From Maniola hyperantus (lineage: Eukaryota; Arthropoda; Insecta; Lepidoptera; Nymphalidae), in the NCBI RefSeq assembly GCF_902806685.2, contig NC_048542.1:2898533-2962532 (forward strand): DNA of 64,000 nt, written 5' to 3'. The notes below the pieces were generated by a model. The model had not been told where the DNA came from. It saw nothing but the letters and a program-made list of their open reading frames with translations, and searched no databases. The position numbers were made by a program, and so were the translations under genes. Of the stretch, positions 31,701-40,670 are shown in pieces (the stretch's first letter is position 1; each line of letters starts with the position of its first letter).

Positions 31701-34700
31701 AACTAATGCTGAAAAGGTGACCGCTTTTGGTATTGATCCCAAAAACATGTTTGGTTTCTGGGATTGGGTGGGAGGAAGGTAAGAAGTTTCTATAGTAATC
31801 CATACTAATATTATAAATGCGAAAGTGTGTCTGTTTGTCTGTCTGTCTGCTAGCTTTTCATGTCCTAACCGTACAACCGATTTTCATGAAGTTTGGTACA
31901 GAGTTAGCTTACATTTCATACAGGCTACTTTTTATCCCGCAAAATCAAAGAGTTTTAAAAACCTAAGAAATGAAACCAAAACCTAAGAATGAAATAAGGA
32001 AACAAATGAAACCATTTTTTCGAATTGAATTTCGAATGTTTTATGAAAACTTGTTTGTGATTGGTTGGTGTCTCAAAATGGTTGATGTTCACTGAGATTT
32101 TCGTCTCTGTCATTTGTATGGGATAACGTAACAGAGAGAGCACTATACTAACTTCTTTGTTATATGTGGATAGAGTACAGACATTACTATGATTTTTCAG
32201 GTACTCCCTCTGGTCAGCGATCGGTCTATCGATTTCGCTTTACGTCGGATTTGACAACTTTGAGAAACTTCTCGACGGAGCTAACTTTATGGACAACCAT
32301 TTCACTACAGCACCGTTGGAGAAAAATGTACGTGTACTGAAAATAGAGATCCGTACCTCAAAAGGAAAAACGGAACCCTTATTGAATCACTTTATTGTTT
32401 GTCTGTCTGTCAAGAAACCTACAGGGTTCTTCCCGTTGACCTAGAATCATGAAATTTGGCAGCTAGCTAGGTCTTAGCAGACATTAGGGGAAAAATCTGA
32501 AAACCGTGAATTTGTGGTTACATCACACAAAAAATTTTTAATTGTGGTTATGAACTAATAATTAGTAATTTCAATATTTGAAGTAAGATAACTATATCAA
32601 GTGGGGTATCATATGAAAAGGCTTCACCTGTGCATTCTAACACAGATTTTTATTTATTTTTATGAATCATAGTTTTTTTATTATCGTATAAATGTCAAAA
32701 AATACGTCTGTAGTACGGAACCCTCGTTGCGCGAACCTGACTCGCACTCGGCTGGTTTTTCATGACTTCATTTGCGTAGATTTAGGTTTTTAAAACCAAG
32801 TAATTTTTTTAAATATTTTATTACAGGCCCCAGTGATTCTGGCATTGCTTGGTGTGTGGTACAGCAATTTCTATGGCGCGGAGACGCACGCCCTTTTGCC
32901 CTACGATCAGTATTTACATAGGTATCCGTATAAATTTAACTAGCTTATGCTCGCGACTTCGTCCGCGTGGACTACACAAATTTCAAACCCCTACTTCACC
33001 CCCTTAGGGGTTGAATTTTCAAAAATCCTTTCTTACCGGATGCCTACGTCATAATAGCTACCTGCATGCCAAATTTCAGCCCGATCCGTCCAGTAGCTTG
33101 AGCTGTGCGTTGATAGATCAGTCAGTCAGTCAGTCACCTTTTCATTTTATATATTTAAAGAAGATATTCGACAGTAAAAATCATGATCAACTCATCGCAG
33201 GCTCACTACGAGCACTGGTTTTTTTAACCGACTTCAAAAAAAGGAGGAGGTTCTCAATTCGTCGGAATCTTTTTTCTTAGAATGAGAAGGGTTTGGCCAG
33301 TCTACTAATTCTAACCAACCTTTTCTTTGACCAGGTTTGCAGCCTACTTTCAACAAGGTGACATGGAGAGTAACGGCAAATACGTGACCCGCGGGGGCCA
33401 ACAGGTCCAGTACAATACGGGGCCCATTGTGTGGGGCGAACCCGGCACCAACGGCCAACACGCCTTCTACCAGCTCATCCATCAAGGCACTAGGTAGGTC
33501 TACTGCCAACAAGGTGACATGGAGAGTAATGGCAAATAATGAGCCGCGGGGGCCAACAGGTCCAGTGGGGCCCATCGTGTGGGGCAAGCCCGGCACCAAC
33601 GACCAACACGCCTTCTACCAGCTCATCCACCAAGGCACTAGGTACGTCTACAGCCAACAAGGTGACATGGAGAGTAATGGCAAATAATGAGCCGCGGGGG
33701 CGAACAGGTCCAGTGGGGCCCATCGTGTGGGGCAAGCCCGGCACCAACGGCCAACACGCCTTCTACCAGCTTATCCATCAAGGCACTCTACAGCCAACAA
33801 GGTGACATGGAGAGTAATGGCAAATAATGAGCCGCGGGGGCGAACAGGTCCAGTGGGGCCCATCGTGTGGGGCAAGCCCGGCACCAACGGCCAACACGCC
33901 TTCTACCAGCTTATCCATCAAGGCACTCTACAGCCAACAAGGTGACATGGAGAGTAATGGCAAATAATGAGCCGCGGGGGCGAACAGGTCCAGTGGGGCC
34001 CATCGTGTGGGGCAAGCCCGGCACCAACGGCCAACACGCCTTCTACCAGCTTATCCATCAAGGCACTCTACAGCCAACAAGGTGACATGGAGAGTAATGG
34101 CAAATAATGAGCCGCGGGGGCGAACAGGTCCAGTGGGGCAAGCCCGGCACCAACGGCCAACACACCTACCAGCTCATCCACCAAGGTACCAGATGAGTCT
34201 ACTGCCAACAAGGTGACATGGAGAGTAACGGCAAATACGTGACCCGCGGGGCCAACAGGTCCAACACGGGACCCGTGACATACTATGTCTATGTTTGTGG
34301 TGACAGACTTATAGTTTGGACAGTTTTAACAAGTGTAAAGATATGTATGATAAAAAAACAAAAATCCATACTAATATTATAAATGCGAAAGTGTGTCTGT
34401 CTGTCTGTCTGCTAGCTTTTCCCGGCTCAACCGTTCAACCGATTTTGATGAAATTTGGTACAGAGGTAGCTTGCAACCCGGGAAAGGACATAGGGTACTT
34501 TTTATCCCGGAAAATTTAAGAGTTCCCACAGGATTTTTAAAAACCTAAATCCACGCGTACGAAGTCGCGGGCATCAGCTAGTGTTGATATAAAAAAATCG
34601 GTAAAGTGCGAGTCGGATTCGTACGTGACCGATATCCACGCGACTTCGTGTCGTGACTTTAGGCTTTTAAAAATCCCGTGGGAACTCTTTGATTTTCCGG

Positions 34701-36993
34701 GATAAAAAGTAGCCTATATTCCTTTCATGCAAAAAATCACGTCGATCCGTTGCTCCGTTGCGACGTGATTGAAGGACAAACCAACAAACAAACACACTTT
34801 CACATTTATAATAGGGGTAGTGATTTGCGAAAGTGTGTCTGTCTGCTAGCCTTTCACGGCCCATCCGTTCAACCGATTTTGACGAAATTTAGTACAGATA
34901 TAGCTTGCATCCCGGGGAAGGATATAGGCTACTTTTTATCCCGGAAGTTCAAAGAGCTTCCACGGGATTTATAAAAACCTTAAGTCCACGCTCACGAAGT
35001 CGCGGGCATCATCTTATACTTATAAGTCTGATTTTTTTTGTGCAGATTAATTCCATGCGACTTTATAGCCCCGGCGCAAACTCACAACCCCATATCTGGA
35101 GGTGTTCATCACAAGATCTTACTCGCCAACTTCTTAGCTCAAACCGAAGCGCTCATGAAGGGGAAGACTTCCGACGAAGTAAGTATCTCCGGGGACTGTA
35201 ATATATTTATCTCTTTTCTATTAATTCTGTTTATTTTTCAGCAAACCCCCTGATATTTATATTTCGGGGCCCTTGAGTATCGGAAAATTTAATTTATTAG
35301 ACTTCTTTTAGCATTTAAACTACCGTGAGTAATTTCCATTCTAAATAATATCTGTCCCGGCTGTACTCACGTGTGTAGTCGACATTAGCCCGACTAGTTT
35401 CGAACCCATACGGAGTCCTTTTTCAAAACCGCGGCGCGTGCGCGAACGGACTCCCTTGAAAAAGGACCCCGTATGGGTTCGAAACTAGTCGGACTAACGT
35501 CGACTACACACGTGAGTACAGCCGGGACAGATATTATTTAGAATTATTAGACTTCCTTTGTACCCACATTTTCAACACCCGTATCCAAAATGTTTTTTGT
35601 GTGATAAATGATAATATAATATACCTACTTCGAACACCTATAGCTCTAGAAGCTTTGCTTTAAGAAATATATAATTTCGCCAGGCCAGGTCCCAAGTATA
35701 CAAACTAATAAGTTGAAAGAGATTCAAACTAAACTGATTGTCACTGAATTTTTACATCTAACATTGTATACAAAGCTATAAAAAAATTTGGCTCGGCCAT
35801 TAGGATTTTATCTATTTTGAATTTTTTAGGATTTTATCTATTTTGAATATTTTGCTTTCTTTGTAATTATATTTTATTATCAATGGTTAACAAATAAACT
35901 ATTAATAAACTTAAATCTAAAAAAAAACAACATTAAATTAAAACTAAAATAAATTAAATTAAATCTAAAACCTCGTCGAGACCACTGCAGCGAGGCATTG
36001 TACCCAAGATGCTGGCAGCATTACCCCTTTGGATGGCCAAACTAATTCTTTGACCAAGGTAGCTGCCAGCTCTCGGGTCCCCGGTTGACTCGATAACTAT
36101 TTTCGCAATTTTTTCAAAAAGAGCTCGAGCCCCCGGGCCCCACGGCCCCAAGGTCTCCACACCAAAAGGCACGAATACGAAGCTCCCATCGAGGTTTTCA
36201 TATTTGCGCCTCTTGGCCTGTTCGGCGCTGATGGCCGCTGCACCCGCCATAGAGGAGGTCGCCTGAATGTGGGATGCAGCTAAAGTGTCTACACAAGTTG
36301 CATCCCAAACAAGCGACCTGCCCATCTTTCTTTGTTGACCCCACCTCCCGAAAATATCCTTGACAAAATCATTTAGCTTGTAAGTATAATTATTCAATAA
36401 TATTTCTCAGGCTAAAGCAGAACTAGAGAAGTCCGGCATGGCGCCGGAAGCGATCGTGAAGATCCTTCCACACAAGGTGTTCAAGGGCAACCGTCCCACC
36501 AACTCCATCGTGGTGAAGAAGGTTACTCCCTTCACACTCGGAGCGCTTATTGGTAAGATTTTATTCGCTAGATGATTCGTCCGCGTGGAATTAGGTTCTT
36601 TAAAAATCCCGTGGGAACTCTTTGATTTTCCGGGATAAAAAGTAGCCTATGTCACTCTCCAGGTCTTTATCTATACCCATGCAAAAAATCACGTCAATTC
36701 GTTGCACCATGATTGAAGGACAAACCAACAAACAAACACACTTTCGCATTTATAATAAGGGTACTGATTTTAAATGCTTAGTTTTCTGTATATTTATTAC
36801 AGCCATGTACGAACACAAGATCTTCACCCAAGGCGTGATCTGGGACATCAACTCCTTCGACCAGTGGGGCGTGGAGCTCGGCAAACAGCTCGCTAAGGCC
36901 ATCGAGCCGGAACTGCAGGACTCCAGCCCCGTCACCTCCCACGATGGCTCTACTAACGGACTTATCAACTTCTTGAAGGCGAACTTCGCTTAA
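28745..36993 (+). CDS. Pgi: Glucose-6-phosphate isomerase, 557 aa, 12 exons
   Basis: Interconverts glucose-6-phosphate and fructose-6-phosphate in glycolysis/gluconeogenesis (cytosolic dimer). Exons: 28745-28875, 29270-29409, 29765-29933, 30326-30434, 30791-30955, 31666-31778, 32201-32327, 32827-32921, 33335-33493, 35046-35178, 36411-36552, 36803-36993. All junctions are GT-AG, phases agree and the total is 1674 nt, the usual family length. Signatures: NIGIGGSDLGP (phosphate binding), DWVGGRYSLWSAIG (family signature 1), GPIVWGEPGTNGQHAFYQLI, and FDQWGVELGK (signature 2). By alignment to the mammalian enzyme the catalytic residues are Glu361 (GDMESNGK), His392 (NGQH) and Lys522 (ELGK). The gene is intact. 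Intron 9 carries a tandem array copied from exon 9, and a decayed copy of exon 12 lies downstream. AATAAA is at 37103-37108. Pgi is a well-known polymorphic allozyme locus in butterflies. Confidence 0.97.
29957..30233 (+). repeat. SINE-like repeat B, copy 1, plus inverted tip (Pgi intron 3)
   Basis: CGCGACTTCGTCCGCGTGGA, CCATGGGAATTCTTTG, GATAAAAAGTAGCCTATGTC, ending CACTTTCACATTTATAATAT (about 30162). The same tip recurs inverted at 30197-30233, making a hairpin. Family copies: 31799-31970, 34363-34582, 34636-34815, 34826-35014, 36566-36772, 40858-41057, 42025-42192, 51460-51685, 54711-54815, 58770-58842 and 60519-60732. Confidence 0.75.
31299..31617. mobile_element. Inverted-repeat element (Pgi intron 5)
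   Basis: ATTACTTTATTATAAACTAG and GATAAAAATAATGACG at the left face CGTCATTATTTTTATCC and GTTTATAATAAAGTAAT at the right, with arms of about 50 bp. Confidence 0.7.
31799..31970 (-). repeat. SINE-like repeat B, truncated (Pgi intron 6)
   Basis: Starts ATCCATACTAATATTATAAA, then GCGAAAGTGTGTCTG and TTGTCTGTCTGTCTGC. It ends within AATCAAAGAGTTTTAAAAAC. It begins about 20 bp after exon 6. Confidence 0.7.
32345..32765 (-). repeat. AGGGTTCCGTA repeat unit, inverted copy (Pgi intron 7)
   Basis: Runs from CCGTACCTCAAAAGGAAAAA to AGTACGGAACCCTCGTTGCG and ACTCGCACTCGGC, the reverse of the unit at 16828-17280. It starts about 17 bp after exon 7. Confidence 0.65.
32939..33262 (+). repeat. SINE-like repeat A, copy 2, followed by an AACCGACTTC repeat end (Pgi intron 8)
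   Basis: CTAGCTTATGCTCGCGAC through ATCAGTCAGTCAGTCAGTCA to 33158. From 33224, TTTAACCGACTTCAAAAAAA and GGTTCTCAATTCGTCGG are the inverse of the end seen near 22300. Confidence 0.7.
33494..34275 (+). repeat. Exon-derived minisatellite in Pgi intron 9 (unit 140 bp)
   Basis: Six tandem copies of the 3' part of Pgi exon 9 start at 33507, 33655, 33795, 33935, 34075 and 34206 (the last partial). The coding copy itself starts at 33351. The three units starting 33655-33935 are 140 or 140-like bp; those at 33795 and 33935 read the same throughout. Units 33507-34075 carry AAATAATGAG where the exon has AAATACGTGA, creating in-frame stops. The last unit keeps the exon version. The unit includes codons for catalytic Glu361 and His392. 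Confidence 0.92.
34363..35014. repeat. Three SINE-like repeat B copies in alternating orientation (Pgi intron 9)
   Basis: 34363-34582 minus (ending GCGGGCATCAGCTAGTG), 34636-34815 plus (GGAACTCTTTGATTTTCC then AATCACGTCGATCCGTTGC), 34826-35014 minus (TGCGAAAGTGTGTCTGTCTG to GTCGCGGGCATCATC). Confidence 0.75.
35339..35543. mobile_element. Palindromic MITE, family 2 copy b (Pgi intron 10)
   Basis: Near-perfect arms of about 95 bp: TTCTAAATAATATCTGTCCC, GACTAGTTTCGAACCCATAC, then TCCTTTTTCAA, and their complements. The loop is GC-rich (CCGCGGCGCGTGCGCG). Confidence 0.85.
35954..36397 (-). mobile_element. 5'-truncated LINE ORF fragment (147 codons) in Pgi intron 10
   Basis: An open minus-strand frame contains GRSLVWDATCVDTLAASHI, SFVFVPFGVETLGPWGPGA, and DPRAGSYLGQRISLAIQRGN ASILGT, ending at 35954. 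I recognise this as the conserved C-terminal tail of a LINE-type reverse transcriptase found in several invertebrates; the clade is uncertain. RT motifs are absent. AT-rich 3' sequence follows at 35880-35953. The first codons of the frame (36370-36397) are probably host intron. It ends only about 15-40 bp before exon 11. Confidence 0.65.
36566..36772 (+). repeat. SINE-like repeat B (Pgi intron 11)
   Basis: TTCGTCCGCGTGGAATTAGG, CCGTGGGAACTCTTTGATT, and CACTTTCGCATTTATAATAA. It starts about 15 bp after exon 11. Confidence 0.7.
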
Positions 36994-37102
36994 AGGGCAA
37001 AAACGTGCAAAAAAATTGTGGGCCCCCAAAATTTTCCCAGGCCCCCTTTTATTTTTTGGGCTCCTATTAAATCGCTGACTTCATTTGACTTAGTTATTGT
37101 AA

Positions 37103-37108
37103 AATAAA
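37103..37108 (+). promoter_or_regulatory. Pgi poly(A) signal
   Basis: AATAAA 110 bp after the stop codon, before the decayed exon 12 copy. Confidence 0.6.
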
Positions 37109-37201
37109 ACTAGCAGGGTTCTGTAATGACACCTACTATGTACTACTACCTAATATATACTGTAGGTTATATATTTTTGCCTAAATGTGTAGTGAAGTAA
37201 A

Positions 37202-37400
37202 TCAAGGTCTCTGATCAGTGGGGTGAGGAGCTTTGCAAGCAGCTTGCTGACGCCATCAAGCCAAAACTACTTCAATATTACACCTGCTCCACAAACGGTC
37301 GTAACAACTTTTTTAAGGTGAACTACGCTAAAACAAGACAAAAAAATTAAAGCCCCCAAAAATTTCCCAGGGGGTTTTATGTTTTAAAGCCCAATAAATT
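37202..37400 (+). pseudogene. Decayed duplicate of Pgi exon 12 and its 3' UTR
   Basis: Aligns to the second half of exon 12. SDQWGEELCKQLADAIK stands against FDQWGVELGKQLAKAIE, then CSTNGRNNFFKVNYA against GSTNGLINFLKANFA. The similarity continues into the 3' UTR (CCCCCAAAAATTTCCCAGG). The stop codon of the true exon is changed and the frame runs on to 37349. The first half of exon 12 is missing and there is no convincing acceptor, so I call it a nonfunctional partial duplicate. Confidence 0.85.
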
Positions 37401-37847
37401 CCTAGTTATTAAAAATAACCAGCAGCATTCGGCTTAATAAGGCCTCTTGAAATTTTATGGGCCCACAATTACTTGTTAATATCCTTAAATGTTGCTTTTA
37501 TTGCGAATGAATAATACGAAAGTGGTCGTAGATGCAAAAATATATTAAAATAATAGGTAAATTAATGTGAAAATTTTGAACTGTTAAAAAGATCTTTTAT
37601 GTTTGTCATTTTATAAAATGATGTTTTTATTGTAAGAGTATTTGAAAAGTATTTTGAAATGTTTTGTCTCTTGGATGTTGTTTATTTATAAATGTATTTG
37701 ATATAGAATATAGCTTTTTAAAATACTCAAGTGTTTTGCTTTCTTATTGAAGTAGGTGTTTATTACTTTAAAAGGGGAACAAAGTAGCAAAAGATCGGTC
37801 CACAGTCCCCCATAAAGAACACTGAAATGCCATAATTGTGTGGTGGT

Positions 37848-38013
37848 ATGTCCCGCAAATTGCTAATGTGCGTGGCCGCCATTTTAGTGACGTCAGGACT
37901 AGACGGAAGTTTCGAGCTGATGGTATATTTTTATTTCGGCTGACGTCTAAATGACGTCATTAAGATATTATTGAGACATGATTCCAGCGCAATAGCAATT
38001 TGCGGGACTTATA
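37848..38013. mobile_element. Palindromic MITE, family 5 copy b
   Basis: TATGTCCCGCAAATTGCTAA at the left and CAATAGCAATTTGCGGGACT at the right. Inner arms GTGACGTCAGGACTAG and GCTGACGTCTAAATGACGTC. The copy at 59301-59451 is closely similar. Confidence 0.78.
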
Positions 38014-38569
38014 GGTAGGTTGTTTAGGTGGAAAAGTAAAACAAAAAAATGAGTGTAACTTAACGTCATTATTCGTTTATTCACATTTACAAAATATAAT
38101 GAATGTTACGTCACATCGATCCAGCGACTTCAATGCTGATTAGGGCCTGCGCAGACGAGGGACTTTTTTCCGCGGAGGACAAAAACGCCCGAAGCGTAGA
38201 TAAAATGTCCGCCAAGAACTTGCCACGGACCCAACGCACACGTGTGCGATCACTTGTTGATCAGCGAACAAACTCTCGAGCGCTTAACGCGGACTAAAAC
38301 CCACTGTGTGCGTTGACGCGCCTTAGAACGTTGTATTATTTTCGTAGATGTCAGGCCCTGTTTGAGGGACTTTTGTACGGGGTACTTTTGGTACCCCGTA
38401 CCAAAAGTACCCCGTGTGCGTAGAATATATCGAGGGGATTCCAACATCATCGATTGTGTACTTATATATGCATACCTACTTATATATTTACTTTTTTCAA
38501 ATACTGAATATTTGTAGAAATATACAAAAACTATAACGATTATTACATAAAATGTCAAGAACAAATTGA

Positions 38570-38860
38570 CTGTACCCGTAGTACAAGATTTTACGTCTCA
38601 CCAAACGTTGCTAGAATTCGAGAGTCGAAACACAATAACATCAAAGTAAAATGGACCTAAAGAGTCTTGAATTGAAGTCAAATATTCAATGCCACTGATT
38701 TTAATTTCGCAATGTTTCCGCTTGGAGCGCTGGCTGTAGAAGTGTAGACAAACTTGAGCTTTAAAACAAGGCGTTTAAGATCCAGTTTAACGCGGAAGTA
38801 TTTCGACTCTCGAATTTGGTTTCGTTTGGTGAGACGTAAAATCTTGTACTCCGGGTACAG
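38570..38860. mobile_element. Inverted-repeat MITE, 291 bp
   Basis: CTGTACCCGTAGTACAAGAT and TTTTACGTCTCACCAAACG at the left, their complements at the right (CGTTTGGTGAGACGTAAAAT, CTTGTACTCCGGGTACAG). Inner arms share ATTCGAGAGTCGAAA. Confidence 0.85.
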
Positions 38861-38917
38861 GGTTTAAAAGTGAAAAAGTCGTGTTTCAAGCAGGCATTTC
38901 AAAAATTATCACAGCCA

Positions 38918-39232
38918 TGAAACAGTCATCATGATCAACCAGTCACCGGCTCACTACAGCGCACAGGTCTCCTCTCAGAATGAGAGGAGTTTTGGCCATC
39001 GACTACCACGCTGGCCAGACTTCACTCACATTATGAAGAAATCTCAAGCGAAGGAAAACATCGTAAGAAACCTGCATGGTTCCTCACGATGTTTTCCTTC
39101 ACCATTAAGGCAAATGATATTTAATTGTTTCAAACACACATAACTCCGAAAAGTTAGAGGTGCGTGCCCAGGATCGAACCACGGACCTCTCGAGTAGGAG
39201 GCGGATGTCGTAACCACCGCGTTATGAAACAG
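38918..39232 (-). mobile_element. SINE S1 with 10-bp target duplication
   Basis: ATGAAACAGT flanks the copy (38918-38927, 39223-39232). The minus strand carries GGTTCGATCCTGGGCACGC (B box region), GTTTTCCTTCACCATTAAGG, and the ATCATGATGACTG end. An internal hairpin (AACATCGTAAGAAACC facing GGTTCCTCACGATGTT) is unusual for the family. Confidence 0.78.
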
Positions 39233-39837
39233 TAATAATAATGATTAATTGGACATATTTTCTGAAAAAAATCGATGCATTGTATTTTGTATTGATGCGT
39301 TGTAGACGATATATTTTGACGGAGAAAATGTACCCCGAAAATAGTCCGTCGTCTGCGCAGGCCTTTAGGGACACTTTTTACATTATAAAACTTAATCAAG
39401 ATTCTAGATAATAAACATGTAGTGTCAAACGGTCATACCATGAACCTCCAAACAAATTAACATTTTTAATTAAAGATATTTTACGAAAATATTATTTAAA
39501 AAAATGCAGATTTACGATTTGAGATCCTTTAAATACCATAAACGTCCAAAAAAACCAAACATTTTAAATTAAGTATCCTACGAAATTATAAAAAAAAATA
39601 TGAAAAATTACGTTTCGAGAATCGAGAACTATTAAATCCCTTTTTCCCCAAATTAAATTTTATATAATTATTATTGATCATAATACGTCATTAACAGTAA
39701 CCATTTTTAACAGGATTATGGGATTTTAACTGTTACAAGGGCCTTGTCTTTTCTTAACGCTTAATAATTAAAACTAATAAAATTTAATATAATGCATACA
39801 TTTTGAGAAAACTCTCGCCATATTTGCTCTGTGTCAA

Positions 39838-40013
39838 TAAGAGCTAGCGCGGTAAGTTGCAATGCGTTTTAAAATCCGTAAATTTGAATTTAAATCTATC
39901 AAAATCCGATGCGGAATTAATTCCGCAGTGCGCGCGCTTCTATTTAGTCCTATAGTTCACAGATTTTGCGGAAAAAACTTACGAAAATTTACCGTGGTGC
40001 GCGCTAGCTCTAA
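39838..40013. mobile_element. Inverted-repeat element
   Basis: AGAGCTAGCGCGGTAAGTT at the left faces GGTGCGCGCTAGCTCTA at the right, with AT-rich sequence between. Confidence 0.5.
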
Positions 40014-40020
40014 TGATTAA

Positions 40021-40536
40021 GTTTCAGAGCAACGTTCGATAACATTTTCATAGATGCCGCTAAATTACTACCACCACTAAAAACGAAAATTAATACCTAT
40101 ATCTATATGATTTATGCTTTATTATTATTATCTGGATATATCTATGCTTTATTATTATTATTTTACACTTTATTGCACACAACACAAAGTAAACATTGAA
40201 AAAACACAATACAGGATCTTAATCTAATAGCTGTAGCATGCAAAGGCGGCCTTATCGCTAAAGCTATCTCTTCCAGGCTTTCATGTTTAGGTCGTGTCAA
40301 TCAATGACATAGATGAAGAGTAACAGCTAGTGTGCACTGCAGTTTTTCTTATGTTTCTTCGCCACAAAATCTATGAACTATAATAGAAGTAATTAATTAA
40401 TTTTGCATCGGTGAAGAAACGTAAGGATTGACTTGACCTAAAGCATAGATAATTTAGATATAGGTATTACTTAGTCTTTAGTGGTGGCAGTATTCAGCGC
40501 CATCTATGAAAATTTTATCGAACGTTGCCCTGAAAC
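40021..40536. mobile_element. Inverted-repeat element containing a LINE tail
   Basis: GTTTCAGAGCAACGTTCGAT and ATAGATGCCGCTAAATTAC at the left, with complements GGCAGTATTCAGCGCCATCT and CGAACGTTGCCCTGAAAC at the right, arms about 100 bp. A TTTATTGCACACAACAC unit with GCAAAGGCGGCCTTATCGC (about 40140-40300) is a LINE 3' end on the minus strand inserted in the middle. Confidence 0.65.
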
Positions 40537-40670
40537 TTCCTCATTGTCATATCAAAAGTAAGGTTTACCTAACACCCTGTTCCCACTTGTCGTTTGTCGT
40601 TTGATGTTCCAGTGGCAGTACATTTTGACACAAAATCGGTTTCCGACAAGTGTGAATAGTACTTTATAGT

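Larger units (their letters stand above)
38144..39363. mobile_element. Large inverted-repeat element with nested insertions
   Basis: GGCCTGCGCAGACGAGGGAC at the left and GTCCGTCGTCTGCGCAGGCC at the right. Inside are a perfect hairpin (about 38374-38413, GGGGTACTTTTGGTACC), a 291-bp MITE (38570-38860) and a SINE (38928-39222). Confidence 0.6.
37401..40670. other. Pgi-FEN1 intergenic region, nested palindromic elements
   Basis: No gene is seen. It contains MITE family 5 copy b (37848-38013), a large nested inverted-repeat element (38144-39363), AT-rich DNA (39370-39830), and two further inverted-repeat elements (39838-40013, 40021-40536). Confidence 0.6.

Noticed and set aside
33234..33747. 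Minus-strand frames of 85-121 codons over Pgi exon 9 repeats
   Set aside because: Antisense of a GC-rich exon and its tandem copies; no independent evidence.
33539..34216. Repeated plus-strand frames of 69-88 codons as a repeat protein
   Set aside because: They read the exon 9 array out of frame or after stops; not conserved coding sequence.
33507..34275. CRISPR-like array
   Set aside because: Units are contiguous copies of an animal coding exon with no spacers.
36750..37029. Minus-strand frames over Pgi exon 12
   Set aside because: Antisense shadows of the terminal coding exon.
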